Shown in pieces: positions 19,966-27,770 of a stretch of 64,000 nt of DNA (position 1 is the stretch's first letter; each line of letters begins with the position of its first letter). Below the pieces are notes generated by a model. The model made no database searches. It worked only from the letters and a program-made list of their open reading frames with translations, and was not told the DNA's origin. The position numbers and the translations under genes are program-made. Source of the DNA: Bryobacteraceae bacterium (lineage in GTDB: Bacteria; Acidobacteriota; Terriglobia; Bryobacterales; Bryobacteraceae); contig JASHNT010000091.1 in the NCBI GenBank assembly GCA_030041495.1, forward strand, positions 124,001 through 188,000. Direction: 5' to 3'.

Positions 19966-20439
19966 ATGAACGCACAAGTAGCGATCGCGATTCTGGTGGG
20001 ACTGGCGGCGGCCGTGGATGACTTAGCGCGCCGTCAAATCTCCAACTGGATTCCGGTGGCCGCGCTGGTGGGAGGGTTTGGCTGGCAAGTTGGCCTGCAC
20101 GGCTGGAGCGGCCTGTGGATCGCTGTGGCGGGAACGGCGGCTGGTTTTGCGGCGTTTCTCGTTTTTTATCTATTGGGTGGCATGGGAGGCGGAGATATCA
20201 AGCTCATGGCTGGATTCGGCGCGCTGCTGGGCGCCGGCCGGCTGGCGGAAGCGGCCTTATGGACCGCCGGGGCCGGCGGGTTGCTGGCTTTGAGCGTGTT
20301 GGCGTGGAGGGCCGTGCGGAGGCGAGTGGGGAAGCCGGTTCAGCCGAAGCCCGCCGATCCCAGCTCGATTCCGGACTCGATTCCCTACGCCCCGGCGATT
20401 GCCCTGGGTGTGTGGCTTGCGCTGGTGCCCAAGGGGTGA
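19966..20439 (+). CDS. cpaA: A24 prepilin peptidase (CpaA/TadV)
   Basis: 157-residue inner-membrane aspartic peptidase that processes Flp-type prepilins. The two catalytic aspartates are visible: VDDLARRQISNW near residue 18 and the GxGD-type motif GGGDIK at D77. About five hydrophobic segments are present, and the short form without the N-methylase domain is usual for TadV. It is the first gene of a seven-gene tad/cpa operon, all on the plus strand; cpaB starts 43 bases on. Confidence 0.92.
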   Translation: MNAQVAIAILVGLAAAVDDLARRQISNWIPVAALVGGFGWQVGLHGWSGLWIAVAGTAAGFAAFLVFYLLGGMGGGDIKLMAGFGALLGAGRLAEAALWTAGAGGLLALSVLAWRAVRRRVGKPVQPKPADPSSIPDSIPYAPAIALGVWLALVPKG

Positions 20440-20482
20440 CCGGCGCGACGCGATTTTAGAAGTGGTGTAGAGGAGAACAAGT

Positions 20483-21397
20483 ATGGATCGCAGATTTCTC
20501 ACGGTCTTGGGCGTGAGCTTGGTGTTTGCGCTGGTGGTCTCCAGCGTGTTTTATCAAATGACCTCACGCGGACGGTCCACGGCCACGCAGCAAACCACCG
20601 ATATGCGCGACATCGTGGTCACCACCCGTCCGCTCTCGGTCGGAGCGCTGATCAAGCCCGCAGACGTCAAGCTGTCCAAGATTCCGGCGCAAGCCTTCCC
20701 GAAGGGCGCCTATTCGAAGGTAGAGGAAGTGCTGGACCGCGGGGTAGTCTCCAACATGCTGATGGAGGAGCCGATTCTGGAAGGCCGCTTGGCGGCCAAA
20801 GGCAGTGGTCTGGGCCTAGCCACGGAGATCCCCGTCGGCATGCGCGCCGTCACGGTGCGCGTCAACGACGTGGCCAACGTAGCCGGCTTCGTGCTGCCGA
20901 ACATGCATGTGGACGTGCTGGTGACCGGCCGGCCTCCCGGGGGAGAGGGCGACATGACCACCACCTGCTTGCAGAACATGCTGGTGCTCTCCTCGGGCAC
21001 GACGCTGCAGCCGGATGCGCGAGGACAGGCGATCAATTCCCCGAACGTGACGCTGTTGGCCACTCCCGAACAGGCCGAAACGCTGACTCTGGCCAACTCC
21101 GACGGGCACATCCAACTGATCTTGCGCAATTCGACCGATGCCGGAGTGGAACAAACTCCAGGCCGCTATCTCGAAGAGTTGTATTCGGCCCATCGCCACG
21201 CCCCGGAAAAGGAGATCACCGCTGCGGTGGCTCCCAAGCCGCGGCCCAAGCCGGTGGAGCCGCCGGTCCAGGCTGCCGTGCCGCCTCCGCCGCCTCCGGT
21301 GGCCGTGGCTCCCGTGGCTCCGCCGCCGGACCAGGTGGTCATCATTCGCGGCAACCAGAGGACCGTGGAGACGCTTCCGGCGCGCGCCTCTAACTAA
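20483..21397 (+). CDS. cpaB: Flp pilus assembly protein CpaB (RcpC)
   Basis: 304 residues with an N-terminal membrane anchor (LTVLGVSLVFALVVSSVFY) and a periplasmic SAF/beta-clip domain (VTTRPLSVGALIKPADVKLSKIP is too typical to miss in the first 100 residues). The C-terminal ~70 residues are proline-rich (VQAAVPPPPPPVAVAPVAPP), an extension not always present in CpaB. CpaB is thought to stabilise the secretin. AGAGGAGAACAAGT precedes the ATG. Between cpaA and cpaC in the operon, as expected. Confidence 0.92.
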   Translation: MDRRFLTVLGVSLVFALVVSSVFYQMTSRGRSTATQQTTDMRDIVVTTRPLSVGALIKPADVKLSKIPAQAFPKGAYSKVEEVLDRGVVSNMLMEEPILEGRLAAKGSGLGLATEIPVGMRAVTVRVNDVANVAGFVLPNMHVDVLVTGRPPGGEGDMTTTCLQNMLVLSSGTTLQPDARGQAINSPNVTLLATPEQAETLTLANSDGHIQLILRNSTDAGVEQTPGRYLEELYSAHRHAPEKEITAAVAPKPRPKPVEPPVQAAVPPPPPPVAVAPVAPPPDQVVIIRGNQRTVETLPARASN

Positions 21398-21423
21398 GGG
21401 AAGGGAAACAAAGGAACAGCACA

Positions 21424-22833
21424 ATGATCCGGACTAGCATTCTCAAAAAACATCGAGGCGCGCTGTTCTGCGCCGCCCTGGCCGTCGCGGGAGCGGTTCG
21501 CCTGCCGGCTCAAAACGCCGAGGACCTCCGCCTCACCTCCGGCAAGAGCGTGATCATGGACTATCCTTCCGACGTCAACACCGTGAACACCAGCAATCCG
21601 GACGTGGTGGACGTGACGTTGCGGACCACGCGCGAGATTCTGCTGACGCCCAAGACCATCGGGGCCGCCACGCTGATCGTGTGGAATCGCGCCAACCAGC
21701 GCACCATGTACAACATCAACGTGGAGATGAACCTGGAGTCCCTGCGGCAGCTCTACAAGGATTCTTTCCCCAACGAAAACATCCAGGTGCATAGTTCGCG
21801 CGACACCATCACGCTGACCGGCACCGTATCCAGCAAGGAAGTGGCGGATAAAGCCGGCGCGGTGGCGGCCGGGTTCGCCAAGACTGTGCTCAACAACCTG
21901 ACTCTGCCCGCTCCGACGATGGAAAAGCAGATCCTGCTGCGCGTCAAATTCGCCGAGTTGGACCGCTCTAAGGAGGTTCAATTTGGAGTAAATCTGCTGG
22001 CGGCCCCAGGCAACATCCCCATTGGAGCGAGTACCGGGCAATTCGCGAACGGATCCTTTAGCGGATCCCTTACCGTTCCGCCTTCATCCGCCGGCTCGAC
22101 CACGACCTGTACCGCCGGGGGTTGCCAGACCACGACACAGGGCAACAGCGGAACCTTCACCATCACGCAAGCCCTGAACCTGTTCGCCTTGGATCCCAAG
22201 CTGAACCTGGGCGCGTTCGTCAAGGCTCTGCAGCAAGAGAACATTCTGCAAATCCTGGCGGAACCGAACCTGGTCACCTCCAACAACAAGGAAGCCAATT
22301 TCCTGGTAGGCGGCGAATTTCCGGTTCCGGTGGTGCAGGGCGGCGCGACTTCCGGCGCCGTCACCGTGCAGTACAAACAGTGGGGCATCCGCCTGCTGTT
22401 TACTCCCAGCATCACCCCGGTGGGCACCATTTCGATGCACCTGCGGCAGGAAGTCTCCGCGCTGGACTATACCAATGCGGCGGTGCTGAACGGATTCACC
22501 ATTCCCGGCCTCACCTCGCGCACCGCCGAATCGACGGTGGAGCTGGGCGAAGGGCAGAGTTTCGTGGTGGCTGGCCTGGTCAACAACCAGGAGCAGTATG
22601 TTCTGTCCAAGGTGCCGTTCATCAGCAGCATCCCGATTTTGGGGAACCTGTTCAAGTCCAAGGACGACAAGGTCACGCGCACGGACCTGATCATGATCGT
22701 GACGCCCGAAATCACGATGCCGCTGGGGCCGAACGATCCCAAACCGGATATTTACATGCCCAAGGATTTCTTAAAGCGGCTGGATCCCAAAGACATTCCC
22801 CCGACACCGCCGGTCAGCAGAGCGAAGAAGTGA
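21424..22833 (+). CDS. cpaC: Outer-membrane secretin CpaC/RcpA
   Basis: 469-residue secretin forming the outer-membrane channel for Flp pili. After a signal peptide (to about residue 29) comes the pilus-assembly N domain (SGKSVIMDYPSDVNTVNTSNPDVVDV), a BON-like fold (residues ~105-160) and the secretin core (LVTSNNKEANFLVGGEFP, then VPFISSIPILGNLFKS), all canonical. Unusual: residues ~217-247 form a Ser/Thr/Gly-rich insert holding two cysteines (C229, C234), likely an exposed loop. The stop is followed directly by the cpaE ATG. Confidence 0.94.
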   Translation: MIRTSILKKHRGALFCAALAVAGAVRLPAQNAEDLRLTSGKSVIMDYPSDVNTVNTSNPDVVDVTLRTTREILLTPKTIGAATLIVWNRANQRTMYNINVEMNLESLRQLYKDSFPNENIQVHSSRDTITLTGTVSSKEVADKAGAVAAGFAKTVLNNLTLPAPTMEKQILLRVKFAELDRSKEVQFGVNLLAAPGNIPIGASTGQFANGSFSGSLTVPPSSAGSTTTCTAGGCQTTTQGNSGTFTITQALNLFALDPKLNLGAFVKALQQENILQILAEPNLVTSNNKEANFLVGGEFPVPVVQGGATSGAVTVQYKQWGIRLLFTPSITPVGTISMHLRQEVSALDYTNAAVLNGFTIPGLTSRTAESTVELGEGQSFVVAGLVNNQEQYVLSKVPFISSIPILGNLFKSKDDKVTRTDLIMIVTPEITMPLGPNDPKPDIYMPKDFLKRLDPKDIPPTPPVSRAKK

Positions 22834-24036
22834 ATGAGTTCCTGGTCTCAGAATGAAGCGGAGATCACGGCCCTCCTGATCGCTCCGCACCGTGAGCTCG
22901 CGCAGCAGTTCCTGGCGACTCTTCCGCAGACGCGCGCCTTTCAAATTTTGGCGGACCTGAAAAGTTACCCGCCGCACCAGACCCTGGACATTCGCGCGCG
23001 GCAGCTCAAGCCGAACGTCATTCTTCTGGATCTGGTGACCGACCTGGCGGCGGCTGTGGAATTGATCAAGTGGGTTGCGGCGCTCAATCCGCCGGTTCAT
23101 GTGGTCGGGCTGCATACGCACAACGATTCCACGGCGATTCTGCAATCTCTCCGCGCCGGCGCCTCCGAGTTCCTCTACGCTCCGTTTGAGTTGTCACAGC
23201 AACGCGAGGCGATTGCCCGCCTGCGCCGGATGATCGTGCCGGAGACCCCGGCCCCTTCCGAAGAGGGCCACGCGGTCGCCTTCACCAGCCCGAAGCCCGG
23301 CTCCGGCGCCTCCACCATCGCGACCCAGACGGCGTTCGCGCTGGAGCGGCTCACTGGCAAGCGCGTGCTGCTGGCCGACGGCGACCTGACCGGAGGGACC
23401 ATCGGTTTTTATCTTAAGCTCAGCCACAACTACTCGCTGGTGGACGCGCTGCAGCACGCCGAGCACCTCGATCCGGCGCTGTGGAGCTCGCTGACAGTCA
23501 ACTACGGAGGCGTGGACATTCTGCCTGCGCCGGCTGCGCCCTACGCCGACCCGATCGATCCGGCGCGCATCCGCATGCTGGTGGACCAGGCCCGCCATTT
23601 GTACGACTGGGTGGTGGTGGATCTTCCGACGGTATTCAGCCGCACCAGCTTGATGGCCGTTTCGGAATGCGAGCGCGCGTTCCTGATTTCAACCTCCGAG
23701 CTGCCCAGCCTGCATTTGACGCGCAAGGCGATCAACATGCTGGACCAACTCGGCTTCCCGAAGGACCGCTTTTACGTGCTGGTGAACCGGGTAAGCCGCC
23801 GCGACCGCATGGGGCTGGAGCACATTGAGGCGCTGTTCGGATGCAAAGTGCACGCCCGCTTGCCCAACGATTATTTCTCTTTGCACCGCGTGGTCACTCT
23901 GGGCCAGCCTCTGGGCGGAGAAGGGGAACTGGGCAAGGCTATTGAAAGCGTCGCCACGCAGCTCGCCGGCAGCGTGACGGAGAAGAAGAAAGGCGGCGGA
24001 GCGCGGGACCTGAAGCCCGCGCTGCAACAGGCGTGA
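22834..24036 (+). CDS. cpaE: Tad localisation ATPase-like protein CpaE/TadZ
   Basis: 400 residues. Residues ~10-125 form a receiver-like domain without the phospho-site consensus; residues ~145-370 are a MinD/ParA-type ATPase domain. The deviant Walker A reads SPKPGSGASTIA: the signature lysine (K154) remains but the P-loop lysine before S/T is A159, so ATP binding is doubtful, as in some other TadZ proteins. DGDLTGGTIGFYL and VVVDLP carry the remaining motifs. TadZ directs the Tad machine to its site in the cell. It abuts cpaC with no gap and precedes cpaF by 17 bases. Confidence 0.9.
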   Translation: MSSWSQNEAEITALLIAPHRELAQQFLATLPQTRAFQILADLKSYPPHQTLDIRARQLKPNVILLDLVTDLAAAVELIKWVAALNPPVHVVGLHTHNDSTAILQSLRAGASEFLYAPFELSQQREAIARLRRMIVPETPAPSEEGHAVAFTSPKPGSGASTIATQTAFALERLTGKRVLLADGDLTGGTIGFYLKLSHNYSLVDALQHAEHLDPALWSSLTVNYGGVDILPAPAAPYADPIDPARIRMLVDQARHLYDWVVVDLPTVFSRTSLMAVSECERAFLISTSELPSLHLTRKAINMLDQLGFPKDRFYVLVNRVSRRDRMGLEHIEALFGCKVHARLPNDYFSLHRVVTLGQPLGGEGELGKAIESVATQLAGSVTEKKKGGGARDLKPALQQA

Positions 24037-24053
24037 GGTCCGCATAGGAATAT

Positions 24054-25421
24054 ATGTTTTCGTCCATCGATCACGGCAACAAGAGCAACCAGCAGGTCTC
24101 CTGGGAACAGAGGCTGTTGAAGAATTCCACTCGCCAGAAGGCCTCGCTGAAGCCTGAGTATCAGGAGCTGAAGTTCACCCTGCACCGCAAGTTGGTGGAC
24201 AAGATCAACCTGGAGGCGCTGGCCTCCATCGACAATCAGCGCGTCCGGAGCGAGGTGCGGCAGGCGGTGATCTCGCTGATCGACGCCGAGCCGACGCTGC
24301 TGAGTTCGCTCGAAAAGCAGCAGATTTCCGATGAAGTCCTAGACGAGGTTTTCGGTCTGGGTCCGCTGGAGCCGCTGCTTCAGGACCCGACCATCTCCGA
24401 CATCCTGGTGAACACCTACAAGCAGGTCTACGTGGAGCGGCGCGGCTTGCTGGAGCTGACCAACGTCAACTTCCGCGACGATTCGCACCTGCTGCGCATC
24501 ATCGACAAGATCGTCAGCCAGGTGGGCCGCCGCATCGACGAATCGACTCCTATGGTGGACGCGCGTTTGAGCGACGGCTCGCGCGTCAACGCCATCATTC
24601 CGCCGCTGGCGGTGGACGGGCCGCTGCTCTCCATCCGCCGGTTTTCGACCGACAAACTGATGCCGCCCGATTTGATCGACCGCCGGGCGATGACGCCGGG
24701 CATGATGGAGCTGCTGGAGGCCGCCGTGAAGGCGCGCATGAACATCATCATCGCGGGTGGCACCGGCTCCGGTAAAACGACGTTGCTCAATGCGCTGTCC
24801 GTGTTCATCAGCTCCAAGGAGCGCATTGTGACCATTGAAGACGCGGCGGAATTGCAGCTCAAGCAGCCGCACGTCGCGCGTCTGGAAACCCGTCCGCCGA
24901 ACCTGGAAGGCACCGGCGCGGTGCGCCAGCGCGAGCTTCTGGTCAACAGTCTGCGTATGCGTCCCGACCGCATCGTGGTGGGCGAAGTCCGCGGCGAGGA
25001 GGCCCTGGACATGTTGCAGGCGATGAACACCGGTCACGATGGCTCGCTCACCACCATCCACGCCAACTCCCCGCGCGACGGGGTGAGCCGTCTGGAAGTC
25101 ATGGTGTCGCTGGCCAATTCCAACATGCAACTGACGTCCATCCGCCAGCAGATTGCCAGTGCGGTCCACTTGCTGGTGCAGGCCGCGCGCATGAGCGACG
25201 GCTCGCGCCGTGTGGTCAGCCTCACGGAGGTGACCGGCATGGAAGGCGACGTGGTGACTCTGCAGGATCTATTCGTTTTCGAAAAGCGCGGCCTGGATCC
25301 GGACGGGAAAGTGGTGGGGCGCTTCGCGGCCACCGGAATCCGGCCCAAGTTCTACGAAAAACTCTTGAGCGCCGGCATTCGCCTGCGCCCCGACTTGTTC
25401 GACGAGGTTGTGGAGGTCTAA
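24054..25421 (+). CDS. cpaF: Tad secretion ATPase CpaF/TadA
   Basis: 455-residue cytoplasmic hexameric ATPase that powers Flp pilus extension/retraction. All PulE/VirB11 motifs are present: Walker [10 protein letters not shown] (K241), Asp box [14 protein letters not shown], Walker [15 protein letters not shown], and the His box [11 protein letters not shown]. The N-terminal domain has [24 protein letters not shown], the standard start of CpaF. Length and motif spacing are normal. The stop is followed at once by the tadB ATG. Confidence 0.97.
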   Translation: MFSSIDHGNKSNQQVSWEQRLLKNSTRQKASLKPEYQELKFTLHRKLVDKINLEALASIDNQRVRSEVRQAVISLIDAEPTLLSSLEKQQISDEVLDEVFGLGPLEPLLQDPTISDILVNTYKQVYVERRGLLELTNVNFRDDSHLLRIIDKIVSQVGRRIDESTPMVDARLSDGSRVNAIIPPLAVDGPLLSIRRFSTDKLMPPDLIDRRAMTPGMMELLEAAVKARMNIIIAGGTGSGKTTLLNALSVFISSKERIVTIEDAAELQLKQPHVARLETRPPNLEGTGAVRQRELLVNSLRMRPDRIVVGEVRGEEALDMLQAMNTGHDGSLTTIHANSPRDGVSRLEVMVSLANSNMQLTSIRQQIASAVHLLVQAARMSDGSRRVVSLTEVTGMEGDVVTLQDLFVFEKRGLDPDGKVVGRFAATGIRPKFYEKLLSAGIRLRPDLFDEVVEV

Positions 25422-26399
25422 ATGGGATTCCTACTGCTGTTGGTGATGGTCTGGGTGGTCGCCGTCGGCGCCTGGATCGTGTTGTCCAAATACGCCACGT
25501 CGGCGGACGCCCAGAAGATCAAAGACCGGCTGGTGGGAACCAGCAAGGCGAAGAAGTCCAAAAAGAAGGACACTCCTGAGCAACAGTCCGTGATTCATCA
25601 GCAAGGCCAGGCGGTCAACAAAGTCGCCCAGATGCTGGTGGACAAGTACAAGCTGGCTCCCAAGATCGAGGCGCTGCTGGAGCAGGCCGGCTTGCGCTGG
25701 CCGCCGGCGCGGCTGGTGCACTTGTGCCTGCTCGCCTTTGGCGGCGGCGTTGTGGTGGCCTACGTGTTGCTGCCGATCCCCACGTTTCTCGACGTGCTGG
25801 TGGGCGCAGCGGCGGCCGGCGCGCCCGTGCTGTACGTGTTGATGAAGCGCAAGGCGCGGCTGAAGCGTTTCGAGGAGCTGTTCCCCGACACGCTCGAATT
25901 CATCGGGCGCTCCATGCGCGCCGGTCACGCTTTCTCGGTTTCCTTGGAGATGATCCATCGCGAGTTCCAGGAGCCGGTGGCGGGCGAGTTCCGGCGCACT
26001 TTCGAGGAACATAACCTGGGCTTGCCGATCGAGGTGGCCCTGCAGAAGCTGGGTCAGAGAGTGCCCTCGCTGGATGTGCACTTCTTCGTCTCGGCGGTGC
26101 TGCTGCAGAAGCGCACCGGCGGCAACCTGGCGGAGATTCTGGACAAGCTGGCGTACGTCATCCGCGAGCGCTTCAAGCTGCGCGGCCGCATCCGCGCGGT
26201 CAGCGCCCACGGAAAAATGACCGCGACAGCGCTGAGCTGCATCCCTATCGCGGTAGCGATCCTGATGTTTTACACCAACCCGGACTACGTCAACTTCTTT
26301 TTCAAGGACGACGTCGGCAACATCATGCTGGGCGGAGCGGTGGTGTTGCAACTGATCGGCTACGGGATTATGAAGAAAATCGTGAATATCGAGGTATAA
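25422..26399 (+). CDS. tadB: Tad platform protein TadB
   Basis: 325-residue inner-membrane protein with a GspF/T2SSF domain. An N-terminal membrane helix, a basic KKSKKKD linker, two central hydrophobic segments, the cytoplasmic helical core (FPDTLEFIGRSMRAGHAFSVSLEM) and two C-terminal helices are visible. It forms the platform with TadC on which CpaF acts. Its start directly follows the cpaF stop. Confidence 0.93.
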   Translation: MGFLLLLVMVWVVAVGAWIVLSKYATSADAQKIKDRLVGTSKAKKSKKKDTPEQQSVIHQQGQAVNKVAQMLVDKYKLAPKIEALLEQAGLRWPPARLVHLCLLAFGGGVVVAYVLLPIPTFLDVLVGAAAAGAPVLYVLMKRKARLKRFEELFPDTLEFIGRSMRAGHAFSVSLEMIHREFQEPVAGEFRRTFEEHNLGLPIEVALQKLGQRVPSLDVHFFVSAVLLQKRTGGNLAEILDKLAYVIRERFKLRGRIRAVSAHGKMTATALSCIPIAVAILMFYTNPDYVNFFFKDDVGNIMLGGAVVLQLIGYGIMKKIVNIEV

Positions 26400-26403
26400 A
26401 CCC

Positions 26404-27321
26404 ATGCCTTTTATATTAATGGTCTTGATTTTTGTCGCTTTGGCCATGGGTGTTGCCGCGGCCGGCATGAAGGCCTACGTCCGTCCCAAGGAAGCGATGG
26501 AGCGCGTGGCCGGAGGCAGCGCCGCAGCGGAGCAGATGCCCGCCCACCCCAGCCTGGCGATGCACGAGCTGATCAAGAAGCTGGGCGATATCATTCCGCA
26601 GTCTCCCAAGGACGTTACCGTGATGCAGCGCCGGCTGATCCGTGCCGGCATTCGCGGCCCCAACGCACTCAAGATGCTGTACGGCGCCAAGGTGGTGATG
26701 GGGATCGCTCTGCCCTTGCTGGCGGCCGTTTCCGTGGTGGGGATGTCGTCGGATTCCGGGAACAAGATCATGGTGGTGCTAGCCGCTGCCGCGCTGGGTT
26801 TTTTTGGACCCAATATCTATGTCGACCGGATGTATTCGCGGCGCCAGCATGAAATCGCGAAGGGGTTGCCCAACGCGCTGGATCTTCTGGTGGTCTGCGT
26901 GGAGAGCGGACTCGGACTCGACCAGGCGATTTTGCAGGTGTCCAAGGAACTGGATGCGGCGCATCCGGAAATCAGCGAGGAGTTCGGCATGGTCAATCTG
27001 GAGCTGAAGGCCGGCAAACGCCGCGTGGAAGCGCTCCGGAATTTGGCCGAGCGAACCGGCGTGGACGATTTGAAAAAGCTGGTGGCGGTGCTGATTCAGG
27101 CCGACCGCTTCGGCACCGGCGTGGCGCAAAGCTTGCGCGCACACGCCGACTTCATGCGCGTGCAGACCCGCCAGGTGGCCGAGGAAAAAGCCGCCAAGCT
27201 GGGCGTGAAATTGATCTTTCCGATTTTCTTCTGCATCCTGCCGTCACTGTTCGTGGTGACCGTTGGGCCCATTGCGGTGAAGATCATTCGTGAGCTGATA
27301 CCGATGATGAATAGCATCTAG
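26404..27321 (+). CDS. tadC: Tad platform protein TadC
   Basis: 305-residue inner-membrane protein, second T2SSF-domain platform subunit. It shows the LPNALDLLVVCVESGLGLDQ segment typical of TadC, followed by EFGMVNLELKAGKRRVEALR and TGVDDLKKLVAVLIQADRFG, and a last hydrophobic helix (IFPIFFCILPSLFVVTVGP). It starts four bases after tadB. Last of the recognisable tad genes; TadD-TadG and pilin genes are not in the window. Confidence 0.93.
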   Translation: MPFILMVLIFVALAMGVAAAGMKAYVRPKEAMERVAGGSAAAEQMPAHPSLAMHELIKKLGDIIPQSPKDVTVMQRRLIRAGIRGPNALKMLYGAKVVMGIALPLLAAVSVVGMSSDSGNKIMVVLAAAALGFFGPNIYVDRMYSRRQHEIAKGLPNALDLLVVCVESGLGLDQAILQVSKELDAAHPEISEEFGMVNLELKAGKRRVEALRNLAERTGVDDLKKLVAVLIQADRFGTGVAQSLRAHADFMRVQTRQVAEEKAAKLGVKLIFPIFFCILPSLFVVTVGPIAVKIIRELIPMMNSI

Positions 27322-27384
27322 TACCGGCTAAAGGTTAGGGCTAGTTGAGCCGAATTAACTCTTGTCAGGAAAGGAGAAAGGACC

Positions 27385-27480
27385 ATGGACACTAATACTG
27401 TTCGTTACGTATGCGCCGCGCTGGCTTTGCTGCTGGGTGGGGCTATCTGGTTTCGCCGCAAAAAGAACGCCGATGACTAA
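27385..27480 (+). CDS. 31-residue single-pass membrane peptide at the end of the tad operon
   Basis: Very short gene: ATG at 27385 with AAAGGAGAAAGGACC directly upstream (strong ribosome site), stop at 27478-27480. The product has a polar start (MDTNTVRY), one hydrophobic helix (VCAALALLLGGAIWF) and a basic end (RRKKNADD), so it should insert with the C-terminus inside. It lacks the G/(E)xxxxEY cleavage context of Flp prepilins and is not proposed as the pilin. Its position 63 bases after tadC suggests co-transcription and a possible accessory role. Confidence 0.55.
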   Translation: MDTNTVRYVCAALALLLGGAIWFRRKKNADD

Positions 27481-27490
27481 GGCTGGGTTA

Positions 27491-27529
27491 GGCGGGGAAG
27501 CGCCCGCGCTGCGAGCGCGCTTCTCCGCC
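27491..27529 (+). terminator. Strong hairpin after the tad operon
   Basis: GGCGGGGAAGCGC (27491-27503) pairs with GCGCTTCTCCGCC (27517-27529): a 13-base-pair stem with a single G-U pair and a 13-base loop. No T-tract follows, so it is either a factor-dependent terminator or an mRNA 3'-end stabiliser. The rest of the 290-base gap up to the next gene holds no gene I can support. Confidence 0.45.
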
Positions 27530-27770
27530 CCAGGACCTTCGAGCGGGAGCAAACTCAAACCCACGGTGCGGCAAGTTTATCGGGTGAGCGCAGCCGGGGT
27601 ACAAGCAGTTGAAGCAGGAAGGCAAGGATAGGCAGGCAGGAGAGTGCAGAGGGATAGGAAGGCGCCGAGGCCGCCCCGATCGAAAGGCGGCCCGGCAAGC
27701 CTTCGATAAAAAAAACCGCCGCAATCAAGAGTGTGGAGTAGGAGCCTCGCGGTAGGAGATGGAGTCACGT

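Noticed and set aside
19558-19977. 139-codon minus-strand frame before cpaA, considered as a possible pilin or small gene
   Set aside because: No prepilin cleavage motif, no single long helix, overlaps competing plus-strand frames.
27385-27480. The 31-residue peptide as the missing Flp pilin
   Set aside because: Lacks the G/E-xxxx-EY processing site and is shorter than mature Flp pilins, with a charged C-terminus.
27698-27722. Hairpin (ATCGAAAGG ... CCTTCGAT) next to an A8 run as a terminator
   Set aside because: For the plus strand the run is A, not T; for the minus strand the T-run precedes the hairpin. Neither fits an intrinsic terminator.
27530-27758. Possible cyclic-di-GMP (GEMM) riboswitch before the propeller gene
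   Set aside because: Some short strings recall GEMM elements, but the two conserved helices and tetraloop could not be laid out.
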